NCBI RefSeq assembly: GCF_004364805.1
Contig: NZ_SOAP01000001.1
Span: 1,674,001-1,738,000 of the forward strand
Reading direction: 5' to 3'
DNA from: Pelagimonas phthalicica
GTDB lineage: Bacteria > Pseudomonadota > Alphaproteobacteria > Rhodobacterales > Rhodobacteraceae
Length of the DNA: 64,000 bases
The position numbers and the translations under genes were made by a program. The notes beneath the pieces were generated by a model, which worked only from the letters and a program-made list of their open reading frames with translations, had not been told where the DNA came from and did no database searches. Of the stretch, positions 55,894 to 64,000 are shown piece after piece (position 1 is the first letter of the stretch; every line of letters starts with the position of its first letter).

Positions 55894-57102
55894 TCACTCA
55901 GCCGGGGTGGCCTTGGCCTCTGATCCTGCGGTTTTCTTTTGCTCTTCGAGCACTTCGTCCAGCCAGATCGAATGGTGCTGATGCGCCCAGGCCTCGTCCA
56001 CTTCGCCGGTTGTCATAGCGTCCGAAGCGCCTTCCATCCCGACGGAACCGATATAGATATGCGCCAGCACAATCGCCATCAGCACAAAGGCCATGATCGC
56101 GTGCCAAAGCTGAGCGTATTGCATCTCTTCCTGCGGAGACAGAACTGTTGGCAAGGGGTCAAGCCCGATCCATCCCGGCGCTCCGATATCGTTGAGGATC
56201 GCGAATGTCTTGGCAAAGAGCGGAAGCTCGTAAGGGAACAGCAGCGAAACCCCGGACACCGCAATCGAGGTGCCAAAGACGATCACTGACCAAAAGATGA
56301 TCTTTTGCCCACCATTGAACTTTTTGGCCGGCGGGTGATTTTTCCCGATGATGCCGCCGAATTGGGCGAACCATTTGATGTCGGTCCGGTCAGGGATGTT
56401 GTGCCAAACCCACATGACAAAGACCATGAGCAGCCCAAGGCAAAAGGCCCAGGCGACATTGTTATGGATGATCTTGGAGACAGTCAGCAGGGTCGCGTTG
56501 AAATCCTTGCCCAGATAGGGGGCGATGAACATGCGGCCGAACAGGACAAACAGACCGGTCAGACCAAGCAAGATAAAGGAGCCACCCAAGATCCAATGCG
56601 CCATGCGTTCAATGAATTTAAAGCGGGTCACGGTGCGGCCGGTCATTGGCTCATCAATGCCGATCTTGCCGCGCAGCAGGTAAAACAGGATCAATGCGCC
56701 AATCGTACCAAGCAGCAGATAACCACCATAAGTCGCCAAAGGCCCCTCGCGGAATGTCAGCCACCACATGCCGCCATCCTGCACCAGCAGAGCGGCACCA
56801 CCATTGCGGGCCGAGGTTGTCAAATCGGCGCTGCCATAGCGCAAGGCGCGCCACAGTTCCGGGTCAGAGGCTCCGCCAAGCGGCGCGAGCTGCGCCGCGC
56901 CGGGATTGCGGGCCGGATCGCCCACATTGTCGCGGCGAAAGGCGTCATCCACGGCCTCGCCCCGTTGACGGGCCATGATATCTTCGAGCGTTTGCGCGCC
57001 ACCGGTCGCGCTTCGATCCGGGGCGTTGCCGGACACGTCCTGCGCGGTGGCGACAGGGGTCAACAGCAAAGACAAGACAAGTGCGAGTGCCATGCGCAGC
57101 AT
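55894..57102 (-). CDS. Formate dehydrogenase gamma subunit (cytochrome b)
   Basis: 402 residues. A signal-like N-terminus (MALALVLSLLLTPVATA) and a periplasmic part of about 120 residues, with membrane helix ATYGGYLLLGTIGALILFYL, precede the four-helix FdoI-type domain. Histidine heme ligands are in RMAHWILGG, KIIHNNVAWAF, and the pair in LWHAIMAF and VLAHIYIG. It takes electrons from the beta subunit to quinone. Located 114 bases after fdh beta with two stem-loops between. Confidence 0.9.
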   Translation of the reverse strand: MLRMALALVLSLLLTPVATAQDVSGNAPDRSATGGAQTLEDIMARQRGEAVDDAFRRDNVGDPARNPGAAQLAPLGGASDPELWRALRYGSADLTTSARNGGAALLVQDGGMWWLTFREGPLATYGGYLLLGTIGALILFYLLRGKIGIDEPMTGRTVTRFKFIERMAHWILGGSFILLGLTGLFVLFGRMFIAPYLGKDFNATLLTVSKIIHNNVAWAFCLGLLMVFVMWVWHNIPDRTDIKWFAQFGGIIGKNHPPAKKFNGGQKIIFWSVIVFGTSIAVSGVSLLFPYELPLFAKTFAILNDIGAPGWIGLDPLPTVLSPQEEMQYAQLWHAIMAFVLMAIVLAHIYIGSVGMEGASDAMTTGEVDEAWAHQHHSIWLDEVLEEQKKTAGSEAKATPAE

Positions 57103-57133
57103 GTGCCACCCTCCTTGGAATTAGCGTTTCATA

Positions 57134-57200
57134 GGGCAGACAGGCCGGTGTCTCACACACCGCCCTGCCTAAGCTGGGTTAGGTGGGGTTTCACCCCACC
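57134..57200 (-). promoter_or_regulatory. Two stem-loops between the beta and gamma subunit genes
   Basis: Minus strand GGTGGGG-TGAAA-CCCCACC (57182-57200, strong) and a longer interrupted stem GGCAG..GGTGT / ACACC..CTGCC (57135-57169). No T-run follows, so they are unlikely terminators; mRNA processing or protection of the upstream cistron is likely. Confidence 0.5.
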
Positions 57201-57216
57201 ATTGCCTGGCTAGAAG

Positions 57217-57810
57217 TTAGCCGTCTTTCTGGTCGTAGGCTGTGCCCCAACCCCAAGCACCCGAGCCAAAGCCACGGGCGACAACGCGTTCGCGATAGAT
57301 AGCCGACACAACGTCACCATCCCCCGCCAACAGCGCCTTGGTGGAACACATCTCGGCGCAGATCGGCAATTTGCCTTCTGCAATCCGGTTGCGACCATAT
57401 TTGGCGAACTCTTCGGTCGAGTGGTTCTCCTCGGGGCCACCGGCGCAGAAGGTACATTTGTCCATCTTGCCGCGAGACCCAAAGTTGCCAGCCTGCGGAT
57501 ATTGCGGCGCGCCAAACGGACACGCGTAGAAGCAATAGCCACAGCCGATGCACAGGTCCTTGGAGTGCAGGACGACGCCTTCTTCGTTTTGATAGAAGCA
57601 GTCGACCGGACACACCGCCATACAAGGCGCGTCGGAACAGTGCATACAGGCCACCGAGATAGAACGCTCACCCGGTTTCCCGTCCTGGATCGTGACCACG
57701 CGACGGCGGTTGATCCCCCAGGGAACCTCGTGTTCGTTCTTACATGCGGTGACGCAGGCATTACACTCGATGCAGCGTTCGGCATCACATAGGAACTTAG
57801 CTCGTGCCAT
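57217..57810 (-). CDS. Formate dehydrogenase beta (iron-sulfur) subunit
   Basis: 197 residues with four ferredoxin-type [4Fe-4S] clusters: [37 protein letters not shown] and the CTFC / CAEMC pair. The glutamate and cysteine spacing matches NrfC/FdoH-type subunits. Transfers electrons from alpha to gamma. Starts 12 bases after alpha; both are on the periplasmic side if carried by the alpha Tat signal. Confidence 0.93.
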   Translation of the reverse strand: MARAKFLCDAERCIECNACVTACKNEHEVPWGINRRRVVTIQDGKPGERSISVACMHCSDAPCMAVCPVDCFYQNEEGVVLHSKDLCIGCGYCFYACPFGAPQYPQAGNFGSRGKMDKCTFCAGGPEENHSTEEFAKYGRNRIAEGKLPICAEMCSTKALLAGDGDVVSAIYRERVVARGFGSGAWGWGTAYDQKDG

Positions 57811-57822
57811 ATCCTGATCTCC

Positions 57823-60720
57823 TTATGCAGCTGAGATTTTGCAAAGAGTACACTTGGTCTCTTGCATCTGAGTGACCGAGTCATAGCCATAGGTCTGCGC
57901 AGTGTTGGTGCTTTCGCCCAGCACATACGGGTCAGCCCCATCCGGGTATTTGTCCCGCAGATCCGCGCCTTGGAAATGACCACCAAAGTGGAACGGCATA
58001 AAGGCAACGCCTTCGCCGACCCGTTCGGTCACCATCGCCATGACTTTGACCTTGGAGCCTTCGGCCCCTTCGACCCAGACCTGAGCCCCATCACGCACCC
58101 CAAGGTTATTGGCGTCACGTGGATGGATCTCGACAAACATGTCCTGCTGCAGCTCAGCAAGCCATGGGTTCGAGCGGGTCTCGTCACCACCCCCTTCATA
58201 TTCGACCAGACGACCAGAGGTCAGAATGATCGGATAATCCTTGGAGAAGTCGTTTTTCTGGATCGAGGCATAGAGAGTCGGCAGACGGTAGTCGTGACGA
58301 TCCTCGTATGTTGGGTAATCCGCGACCAGATCGCGACGTGGGGTGTAAAGCGGCTCGCGGTGCAATGGCACCGGATCCGGGAAAGTCCAGACCACAGCGC
58401 GGGCCTTGGCATTGCCGAATGGCGCACATTCATGCGCAATTGCGACACGCTGGATACCGCCCGAAAGGTCAGTCTTCCAGTTGGTTTTCTCACCCGCAAC
58501 CGCGTCAATCGCCGCGCGCTCCTCATCGGTGAGATCACCATCCCAGCCCAGATCCATCAGCATCTGCATGGTGAATTCCGGATACCCATCCTGGATTTCG
58601 GAATTCGCGCTGTAGACACCATCGGCCAGCAGGTTGTCGCCATCCCGTTCCACACCAAAGCGCGCACGGAAGGTCAGACCACCCTCAGAGACAGGCTTGG
58701 ACATGTCATAGAGGTTCGGCGTACCGGGGTGACCCATTTCTGCGGTGCCCCAGCAAGGCCATGGCAGACCGTAATAGTCGCCATCTGCCGGACCACCAAT
58801 GGCTTGCAGCGTGGTTCTGTCGAACGTGTGCTGGTTGGCCATATGCAGTTTCAGGCGTTCTGGTGACTGACCGGTATAGCCAATGGTCCACATGCCGCGA
58901 TTGATCTCGCGCAGCGTGTCCTCGACATTTGGCGTGATGCCATCATCCTCGAGAGCGATGTTGCGGAAAATCCGGTCATGGAAGCCGAACTTTTGCGAGA
59001 ACAAGCCGATGATTTCATGGTCGGTCTTGGACTCAAACAGCGGATCCATGATCTGCTCGCGCCACTGGAACGAACGGTTGGACGCGGTGACCGAGCCATA
59101 GGTCTCGAACTGCGTCGCCGCTGGCAACAGGTACACGCCATCGGTACGATCATGCATAACAGCAGAAACGGTGGGATACGGGTCGATCACGACCAGCATG
59201 TCCAGCTTTTCCATTGCCGTTTTCATTTCCGCGCCGCGGGTTTGCGAGTTAGGCGCGTGGCCCCAAAGAACCATGGCACGCACCTTGTTGGGGTTGTCCA
59301 TGTTCTCAGGATCTTCGAGAACGCCGTCGATCCAACGCGAGACCGGGATACCTTTGAGGTTCTGCAAGGACTTGTCCTTGCCATCCGCGCCGGTCACGGT
59401 GGCGAACTGGTTGCCCAGCCACTCACCATCTTCTTCCCAGACGCGCGCCCAATGGGCCCAGGCCCCTTTTGACAGGCCATAATAGCCCGGCAGCGTGTGG
59501 GACAGAACACCAAGGTCCGTCGCGCCCTGCACGTTGTCATGGCCGCGGAAGATGTTGGTACCACCACCCGAGGTGCCCATGTTGCCCAGCGCCAGCTGGA
59601 GCACGCAGTAAGCGCGGGTATTGTTGTTACCATTGGTGTGCTGCGTACCACCCATGCACCAGATCACGGTACCGGGACGGTTATTGGCCATAGTGCGCGC
59701 AACGCGTTTCAGCTGCGAACCAGGCGTGCCGGTGACGCGTTCCACCTCTTCAGGTGTCCACTTAGCCACTTCTTCCTTGATCTGGTCCATACCCCAGACA
59801 CGGGTGCGGATGAACTCTTTGTCCTCCCAACCGTTTTCAAAGATGTGCCACAGGATGCCCCAGATCAGCGCAACGTCGGTGCCCGGACGGAAGCGAACAT
59901 ATTCGTCCGCATGGGCCGCCGTGCGCGTAAAGCGCGGGTCGCACACGATCAGCGGGGCGTTGTTCTGCTCTTTCGCGCGCAGAACGTGCAGCAGGGACAC
60001 AGGATGCGCCTCGGCCGGGTTGCCGCCGATGATAAAGATCGCTTTGGAGTTATGGATGTCATTGTAGCTGTTGGTCATGGCGCCGTAGCCCCATGTATTC
60101 GCAACACCCGCAACGGTGGTCGAGTGACAGATCCGCGCCTGGTGATCCACGTTATTCGTGCCCCAATAGGCGGCGAATTTGCGGAACAGGTAGGCCTGTT
60201 CATTCGAATGTTTGGCCGATCCCAGCCAGTAGACGCTGTCCGGGCCGCTTTCTTCCCGGATATTCATCATGCCGTCGCCGATCTCGTTGATCGCCTGTTC
60301 CCAGCTGATGCGCTTCCACTCACCACCCTCTTTTTTCATCGGGTATTTCAGGCGGCGTTCACCATGGGCGTGCTCACGAACCGAGGCCCCCTTGGCACAA
60401 TGCGCCCCGAGGTTGAACGGGCTGTCCCAGCCAGGCTCTTGCCCGACCCAAACGCCGTTGGACACCTCTGCCACGACGGTACAGCCGACGGAACAATGGG
60501 TACATACGGATTTCTTGGTTTCCACCGCGCCGCTGGCAGCTGTGGCCGCTGAGGCCTGCTGCACCGTGCCACCGGTGGCCGCAATCGCGGCCAGGCCGCC
60601 AATCGCAAGACCGGATCCGCGCAAGAATGCACGGCGGTCAACTGAAGCGTTTGCCGCCTCAGACAGGATACTGGTCCGCTGGGGGCGTCTCGCTACCCCG
60701 TTGGTCTTTTTCCTAAGCAT
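57823..60720 (-). CDS. Formate dehydrogenase alpha subunit (molybdopterin, Cys type)
   Basis: 965 residues. A Tat signal (NASVDRRAFLRGSGLAIGGL, twin arginines 29-30) starts the protein. The [4Fe-4S] cluster cysteines are C73, C76, C80 and C108, and the metal ligand is Cys199 in VDHQARICHSTTVAG; selenocysteine is not used. The size and downstream beta/gamma genes point to a periplasmic, respiratory FdnG/FdoG-like enzyme. Start MLRKKTNGVARR at 60720 after GGGAGAGAG. The ICHSTTV block is diagnostic of formate dehydrogenases. Confidence 0.95.
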   Translation of the reverse strand: MLRKKTNGVARRPQRTSILSEAANASVDRRAFLRGSGLAIGGLAAIAATGGTVQQASAATAASGAVETKKSVCTHCSVGCTVVAEVSNGVWVGQEPGWDSPFNLGAHCAKGASVREHAHGERRLKYPMKKEGGEWKRISWEQAINEIGDGMMNIREESGPDSVYWLGSAKHSNEQAYLFRKFAAYWGTNNVDHQARICHSTTVAGVANTWGYGAMTNSYNDIHNSKAIFIIGGNPAEAHPVSLLHVLRAKEQNNAPLIVCDPRFTRTAAHADEYVRFRPGTDVALIWGILWHIFENGWEDKEFIRTRVWGMDQIKEEVAKWTPEEVERVTGTPGSQLKRVARTMANNRPGTVIWCMGGTQHTNGNNNTRAYCVLQLALGNMGTSGGGTNIFRGHDNVQGATDLGVLSHTLPGYYGLSKGAWAHWARVWEEDGEWLGNQFATVTGADGKDKSLQNLKGIPVSRWIDGVLEDPENMDNPNKVRAMVLWGHAPNSQTRGAEMKTAMEKLDMLVVIDPYPTVSAVMHDRTDGVYLLPAATQFETYGSVTASNRSFQWREQIMDPLFESKTDHEIIGLFSQKFGFHDRIFRNIALEDDGITPNVEDTLREINRGMWTIGYTGQSPERLKLHMANQHTFDRTTLQAIGGPADGDYYGLPWPCWGTAEMGHPGTPNLYDMSKPVSEGGLTFRARFGVERDGDNLLADGVYSANSEIQDGYPEFTMQMLMDLGWDGDLTDEERAAIDAVAGEKTNWKTDLSGGIQRVAIAHECAPFGNAKARAVVWTFPDPVPLHREPLYTPRRDLVADYPTYEDRHDYRLPTLYASIQKNDFSKDYPIILTSGRLVEYEGGGDETRSNPWLAELQQDMFVEIHPRDANNLGVRDGAQVWVEGAEGSKVKVMAMVTERVGEGVAFMPFHFGGHFQGADLRDKYPDGADPYVLGESTNTAQTYGYDSVTQMQETKCTLCKISAA

Positions 60721-60866
60721 GTTTCTCTCTCCCTTGCGTGCAGGACTGGCCTGCTTGCTTGGTCTTCTCAAAGTGTCTCTTGGCAGGTGGGCCTATCGCT
60801 ACCGGTTGCCAAAAGGGCGGGGCGATTACGTCCCTGATGGGGCGCTCTCTGTGTTATTGGAAAGGC

Positions 60867-61049
60867 TCAGAAACGAGCGCTTTCGAGATAGGCGCGGGTA
60901 TGCGCCGTGTCCTGCATCTTGTCTGATGTCAGGTCTGGCTCAGCGGCTTGTGCCTCGCCCCCGGCAGCAACAGCCAGCGCCGCAACGGGCGCCGACGTTC
61001 CGGCCAGTTTCAGAAAATCACGGCGCGACGCCTTGGTTTTCTCGGTCAT
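60867..61049 (-). CDS. Small Tat-signal protein of formate dehydrogenase loci
   Basis: 60 residues from ATG 61049. Almost the whole protein is a twin-arginine signal (KASRRDFLKLAGTSAPVAAL) with the AAGGEAQAAEPD cleavage region and 25 more residues. Such mini-Tat proteins are regularly found next to formate dehydrogenase genes (formate-region TAT target family). Function unknown; perhaps an assembly or membrane-integration partner. It lies between TorD and alpha. Confidence 0.82.
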   Translation of the reverse strand: MTEKTKASRRDFLKLAGTSAPVAALAVAAGGEAQAAEPDLTSDKMQDTAHTRAYLESARF

Positions 61050-61098
61050 CTTGGGATCTCCCCTTGAAGTGTTCTGACGGTTGCCCGCCACTCGATCC

Positions 61099-61116
61099 GT
61101 TCGGGTTTCCCCGAAC
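61099..61116 (-). promoter_or_regulatory. GAAA-capped hairpin between torD-type and small Tat genes
   Basis: Minus strand GTTCGGG-GAAA-CCCGAAC is a perfect 7-bp stem with a GNRA tetraloop, immediately after the TorD stop (61120) and without a T-run. Possible mRNA-stability or processing element. Confidence 0.45.
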
Positions 61117-61119
61117 AAC

Positions 61120-61728
61120 TCACTCGTTACTCAAACGAAATCCTTCAGCTTCGATCTCCATAAAGGCGCGGCCAACCGAGCCGACCGAAGCGTAGAACAC
61201 CGAGTTCTTGGCCCCCTCGAGGTCGCTAAAGAAATGCGCAGCCCAGGGGCCGATATGCCGATTGAAAAAGGTCTTTTGCGCATCCAACGAGGCCGGATTG
61301 CCAAAGCGCCCGACAATCAATGCGCCCATCATCTCCATCAGGCTGGCGATGTTGTCTTCGGGCTCAAACACGTTCTGCGCGCGCTCCAGGCCTTGCGCGA
61401 CCATATCCTGACGCAGCTGCGCCAGCGGTTTTTCGTTCAAAAACCCGGTCAGGTAATACGACGCATAAGGCAGCAATTCACCGCGCCCGAGGCCGATGAA
61501 CAGCTTGTTATATTCGCTTTCAACCGCCTTTGGCTTGGTGATCTTAGCGACCTTAGCCAGCGTGTTGATGCCTTTGCCCAGATCACTTTCATCCCCCGAC
61601 AAGCTCGCTGTTTGTTCGATCAACAGCTCATCCGGTGGGCCCGCAAGGATCAGACCAAGATAGTTATAAAGATCGGCCCGCAGGCGATCTTCGGCGGCAA
61701 TCTGTGGAGTTTCCAAAGCGGCGGTCAT
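61120..61728 (-). CDS. TorD-family molybdoenzyme chaperone
   Basis: 202 residues, all helical, TorD/DmsD-like. Blocks include RADLYNYLGLILAGPPDELL, the VESEYNKLFIGLGRGELLPY core with the conserved Y-x-x-L-F-I-G, and the PYASYYLTGFLNEKPLAQLR segment. It binds the Tat signal of the alpha subunit and keeps it ready for cofactor insertion. Overlaps DUF3306 gene by four bases. Confidence 0.85.
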   Translation of the reverse strand: MTAALETPQIAAEDRLRADLYNYLGLILAGPPDELLIEQTASLSGDESDLGKGINTLAKVAKITKPKAVESEYNKLFIGLGRGELLPYASYYLTGFLNEKPLAQLRQDMVAQGLERAQNVFEPEDNIASLMEMMGALIVGRFGNPASLDAQKTFFNRHIGPWAAHFFSDLEGAKNSVFYASVGSVGRAFMEIEAEGFRLSNE

Positions 61729-62366
61729 CCTGTCCTCTGGTCGTCAAAAGTAAAACTCATGCGGCGCGAACCGGGGATGGGGGCGGATGGCGTTTGCTCA
61801 TCTTCATCCCATTCCATTTCGATCGGCTCGGCCTGTTCCTGTTCCGCCTGCTCAGCCGCAAAGGCGAGCACGGCTTCCTTGTCCTTTGGATCCGGCGCTC
61901 GGACCGAGGTCACAATCTCGGGCTCTTCAGGTTCACCATCTGCCTCTGCCTCGCGCGCTTCTTCTTCGGCGGCTTGGCGGGCCAGTTCCTCAACATGGGC
62001 CAACATGCCCTTACCGACCTGATAGGCGCTTTGCAGGTTCTCGACACAAAGCGCGGCATCGGTGAAATCCTCACCGTAATCCACCAACCCGTCGACATTG
62101 GCGAGCACCGGGTTCACCTTCCAAAGCTGACGCAAGGCGCGGGTTTTCAGACGGGCCGGAATGGCGTCGGCAAGGAAAGGTTTGAAATCATCCCCTTCAC
62201 CCAGACTGTCCGGATCAGGCAGGCCCAGCTCTTCCAGCAGCTCCTCATCCGTTTTCTCAGCCTGAACCGCTTCAAGCTCGGCCTTGGCGGCCACCTCTTG
62301 TGCCAATTCCTCTTGGCGGGCTTCCTCTTGAACGGCGGCTTTGCGGCGGGCCCAGAAATCGCTCAT
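61725..62366 (-). CDS. DUF3306 protein of formate dehydrogenase loci
   Basis: 213 residues; the N-terminus SDFWARRKAAVQEEARQEEL is the family start (W-x-R-R-K), the middle EGDDFKPFLADAIPARLKTR followed by ALRQLWKVNPVLANVDGLVDYGEDF is conserved, and the long acidic tail (EEAREAEADGEPEEPEI) is typical. Overlaps both neighbours with ATGA. It always occurs with DUF3305 and TorD and is assumed to help maturation. Confidence 0.85.
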   Translation of the reverse strand: MSDFWARRKAAVQEEARQEELAQEVAAKAELEAVQAEKTDEELLEELGLPDPDSLGEGDDFKPFLADAIPARLKTRALRQLWKVNPVLANVDGLVDYGEDFTDAALCVENLQSAYQVGKGMLAHVEELARQAAEEEAREAEADGEPEEPEIVTSVRAPDPKDKEAVLAFAAEQAEQEQAEPIEMEWDEDEQTPSAPIPGSRRMSFTFDDQRTG

Positions 62367-62911
62367 TGCAGCCTCGCTTTCTTGCGCCCGGCAGGCGAGC
62401 GGTAAACATCAGCGACCTGCGCAATCCGCGCATCGCCAATTCCATCTTCGACCAAATCCGTGCGCTTCTTGTCGCGGCGGCGTTTCTTGAATTCTTCTTC
62501 GACGTGGAATTCGTCGACAAAATCAGAGACAAAGGCCAGCAACGCCGGTGGCATGGCGATCTTTTCGATCACCTCTTCGCCGCTATCGGCGTAATCCTGC
62601 GCCTCATAGGGGGACGCGGTGACAAGCACCATGTCGAAGGGATCATCACCAGCCCCTTCGCGCATCACAACATAGACACATGGCACCTGAGCGCGCAGCC
62701 CATGAACATAGGCCTCGGTCTCGGCCCCGTGCAATTCCAGCGTCAAGGTAGCGGCATGAACCTCGGTGATGTCACCGTCACGGCGGATCTCTCGAAACTC
62801 GGCAGGGCCAGCCCCAGGCAGCACGGCAACAGCCCGCCAAACCCAAGGAACCCAGCGCGTCACGCCGGGTGCTCGTTGCAAGACAATACCCAGCGGCATT
62901 GTCCGATACAT
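62363..62911 (-). CDS. DUF3305 protein of formate dehydrogenase loci
   Basis: About 182 residues from ATG 62911; 62899 (MPLGIVLQ) is a good alternative that matches the family start (MPLGxVxxRxPGVTRW). Conserved PGVTRWVPWVWRAVAVLPG and the C-terminal LVTASPYEAQDYADSGEEVI. Overlaps the DUF3306 gene. First gene of the minus-strand formate dehydrogenase cluster; faces the Fe-S protein gene divergently. Confidence 0.85.
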   Translation of the reverse strand: MYRTMPLGIVLQRAPGVTRWVPWVWRAVAVLPGAGPAEFREIRRDGDITEVHAATLTLELHGAETEAYVHGLRAQVPCVYVVMREGAGDDPFDMVLVTASPYEAQDYADSGEEVIEKIAMPPALLAFVSDFVDEFHVEEEFKKRRRDKKRTDLVEDGIGDARIAQVADVYRSPAGRKKARLQ

Positions 62912-63270
62912 TTTAGGATTGTGGATCAACCCGGATGTCCTCCCTGCCCTAACCTTGCGGCAAGGCGGGTGGCGTTCAAAGCGCTGAATTGAATACTGCG
63001 GTATTCTTTTGGGTTTCGGGTCAAAATGGGTAGGGTTGCCGATGGGCAGGGTCACCCTTGGACGAATTGTCTAACTCGACAAAAAAATTTGGGTTTAAGC
63101 CGAGGGGCTGATTTGGCGAATCACTCAAGCGAATCGCGCAGTTCAGCGACGAATTCCGGCGCGCCACTCGCAACAAAACGGGTTGTTCCCACATTCGAAT
63201 CATGCCTACGATTTGACCAAATAGGGGGAGCTTTCGGACCGAAATTGGCCCGAAAATTAGCGGAGATATC
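62912..63270. promoter_or_regulatory. Divergent control region of the formate dehydrogenase locus
   Basis: 359 bases without a supported gene. Two palindromes stand out: GAATAC-TGCG-GTATTC (62991-63006), 80 bases upstream of the DUF3305 start, and TTTCGG-A-CCGAAA (63232-63244), 27 bases upstream of the Fe-S gene start. They may be operators for one or two regulators. No clear -35/-10 pair was found. Confidence 0.45.
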
Positions 63271-64000
63271 ATGTCTAAGTCACTGATTTTATGCGATTGC
63301 ATGGGGACAATGCAATTGGACCACGAGGCCTTGGCGCAAGCCACCGGTCTTGAGGTGTCAAAGCCATGTTCGACGCTGTGCACCACGCAAATCGACAAGG
63401 CAGCCGAGGCGCTGACCCAAGGCGACACAATTTTTTGCTGCACCCAGGAAGCCCGGATTTTCGAGAGCCTGGCAGAGGAAGTTGACGCCCCAGCCCCCCC
63501 GGTTCTGGACCTGCGGGACCGGGCCGGATGGAGCGCAGATGACGCTTCGAAACTACCCAAAATGTCCGCGCTGATTGCCGAAGCCCTGCTGCCAGCCCCC
63601 TCAGCCAAGACCAAAGACGTGATCTCAGAAGGGCTCTGCCTGATCACTGGCCCGGCAGGTGTCACTCTCCCTATGGCTGAACAACTCAAGGAGTTTCTGA
63701 GTGTTACGGTGCTGTTGGACAGTGCTGATGACCTACCCGAAACACCCGGCTTTGACGTGATTGTCGGCCAGTTGCACAAGGCACAGGGTGCTTTGGGACA
63801 ATTTGACCTCACTCTGAACCGATTGCAAATTCCAGCACCCGGCGGCAAAGGCCCAAGCCTGAGCGATCCGCGCAATGGCGGGCGATCCCAATGTGACATC
63901 CTGATCGACGTCACCGGGGGCACGCCTCTGTTTCCCGCCCCGGAAAAACGCGAAGGGTACCTGCGCGCAGACCCTTCTCATCCGCCCTCGGTGGCGGCAG
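63271..64000 (+). CDS. 4Fe-4S protein of formate dehydrogenase loci, cut by the right edge
   Basis: The frame is open from ATG 63271 (GGAGATATC upstream) to the window end, 243 codons. The N-terminus SKSLILCDCMGTMQLDHEAL has the C-D-C start seen in the large ferredoxin-like Fe-S proteins that accompany DUF3305/DUF3306; further cysteines are at PCSTLCTTQ and IFCCTQEA. The [4Fe-4S] ferredoxin repeats would be C-terminal and lie outside. It may carry electrons or assist sulfuration of the alpha subunit cofactor. Divergent from the rest of the locus. Confidence 0.75.
   Translation, partial: MSKSLILCDCMGTMQLDHEALAQATGLEVSKPCSTLCTTQIDKAAEALTQGDTIFCCTQEARIFESLAEEVDAPAPPVLDLRDRAGWSADDASKLPKMSALIAEALLPAPSAKTKDVISEGLCLITGPAGVTLPMAEQLKEFLSVTVLLDSADDLPETPGFDVIVGQLHKAQGALGQFDLTLNRLQIPAPGGKGPSLSDPRNGGRSQCDILIDVTGGTPLFPAPEKREGYLRADPSHPPSVAA

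Overview
The window looks like chromosome of a marine alphaproteobacterium of the Roseobacter group (Rhodobacteraceae). The grounds are the polyhydroxybutyrate genes phaA/phbB, a stand-alone rpsD, DUF1127 proteins, the fliF-fliH-fliN-fliP / fliL arrangement with a CtrA-like box, a molybdenum formate dehydrogenase locus with DUF3305/DUF3306 partners, and a GC-rich composition with tight, overlapping operons. No phage, transposase or CRISPR array is visible. Most of the window is core and metabolic sequence, with a few accessory patches.

Layout. 1-7.5 kb: a LysR fragment, PHB synthesis (phaA, phbB), an EAL protein, rpsD with a structured leader, a DUF1127 protein, a candidate small RNA in an otherwise empty gap, an AlkZ/YcaQ-type DNA glycosylase and a LacI regulator. 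7.6-10.7 kb: tRNA-Arg(CCU) and a protocatechuate cluster (pcaC, pcaH, pcaG) ending in a beta-keto acid cleavage enzyme. 11-15.4 kb: an accessory trio made of a ComEC-like metallo-beta-lactamase protein, an HExxH zinc peptidase and a divergent patatin-like lipase. 15.7-20.7 kb: a five-gene redox operon.

21-38 kb: a polysaccharide export lipoprotein, a phosphatase, nicotinamidase, an Hsp70-like ATPase, trhO, galM, flagellar genes, an L,D-transpeptidase, tesA-ybbA-ybbP and an inositol-phosphatase-like protein. 38-43.3 kb: the glycine cleavage operon gcvT-gcvH-gcvP behind a tandem glycine riboswitch that directly abuts an NsrR-like gene. 43.4-51 kb: a cyclotransferase-like protein, gltX, a PfkB kinase, thpR, a leucine-rich-repeat protein coupled to nadE, and an 18-repeat MORN protein. 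51-64 kb: a sensor kinase, a response regulator without the GAFTGA loop, and a formate dehydrogenase locus with two maturation-type genes, a TorD chaperone, a Tat-signal small protein, a WD40-cytochrome c fusion and an unlisted 41-residue membrane protein.

The most unusual system is the operon at 15.7-20.7 kb. Its first protein joins a NirB-like FAD/NAD(P)H reductase, a BFD-type [2Fe-2S] site and a membrane domain with two H-x13-H helices, the pattern of a two-heme-b transmembrane electron conduit. It is followed by an 11-heme cytochrome c, a Tll0287-like (DUF3365) monoheme protein, a small cytochrome c and a single-domain globin. Read together they suggest electron transfer from cytoplasmic NAD(P)H across the membrane to periplasmic hemes. 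The physiological acceptor cannot be read from sequence.
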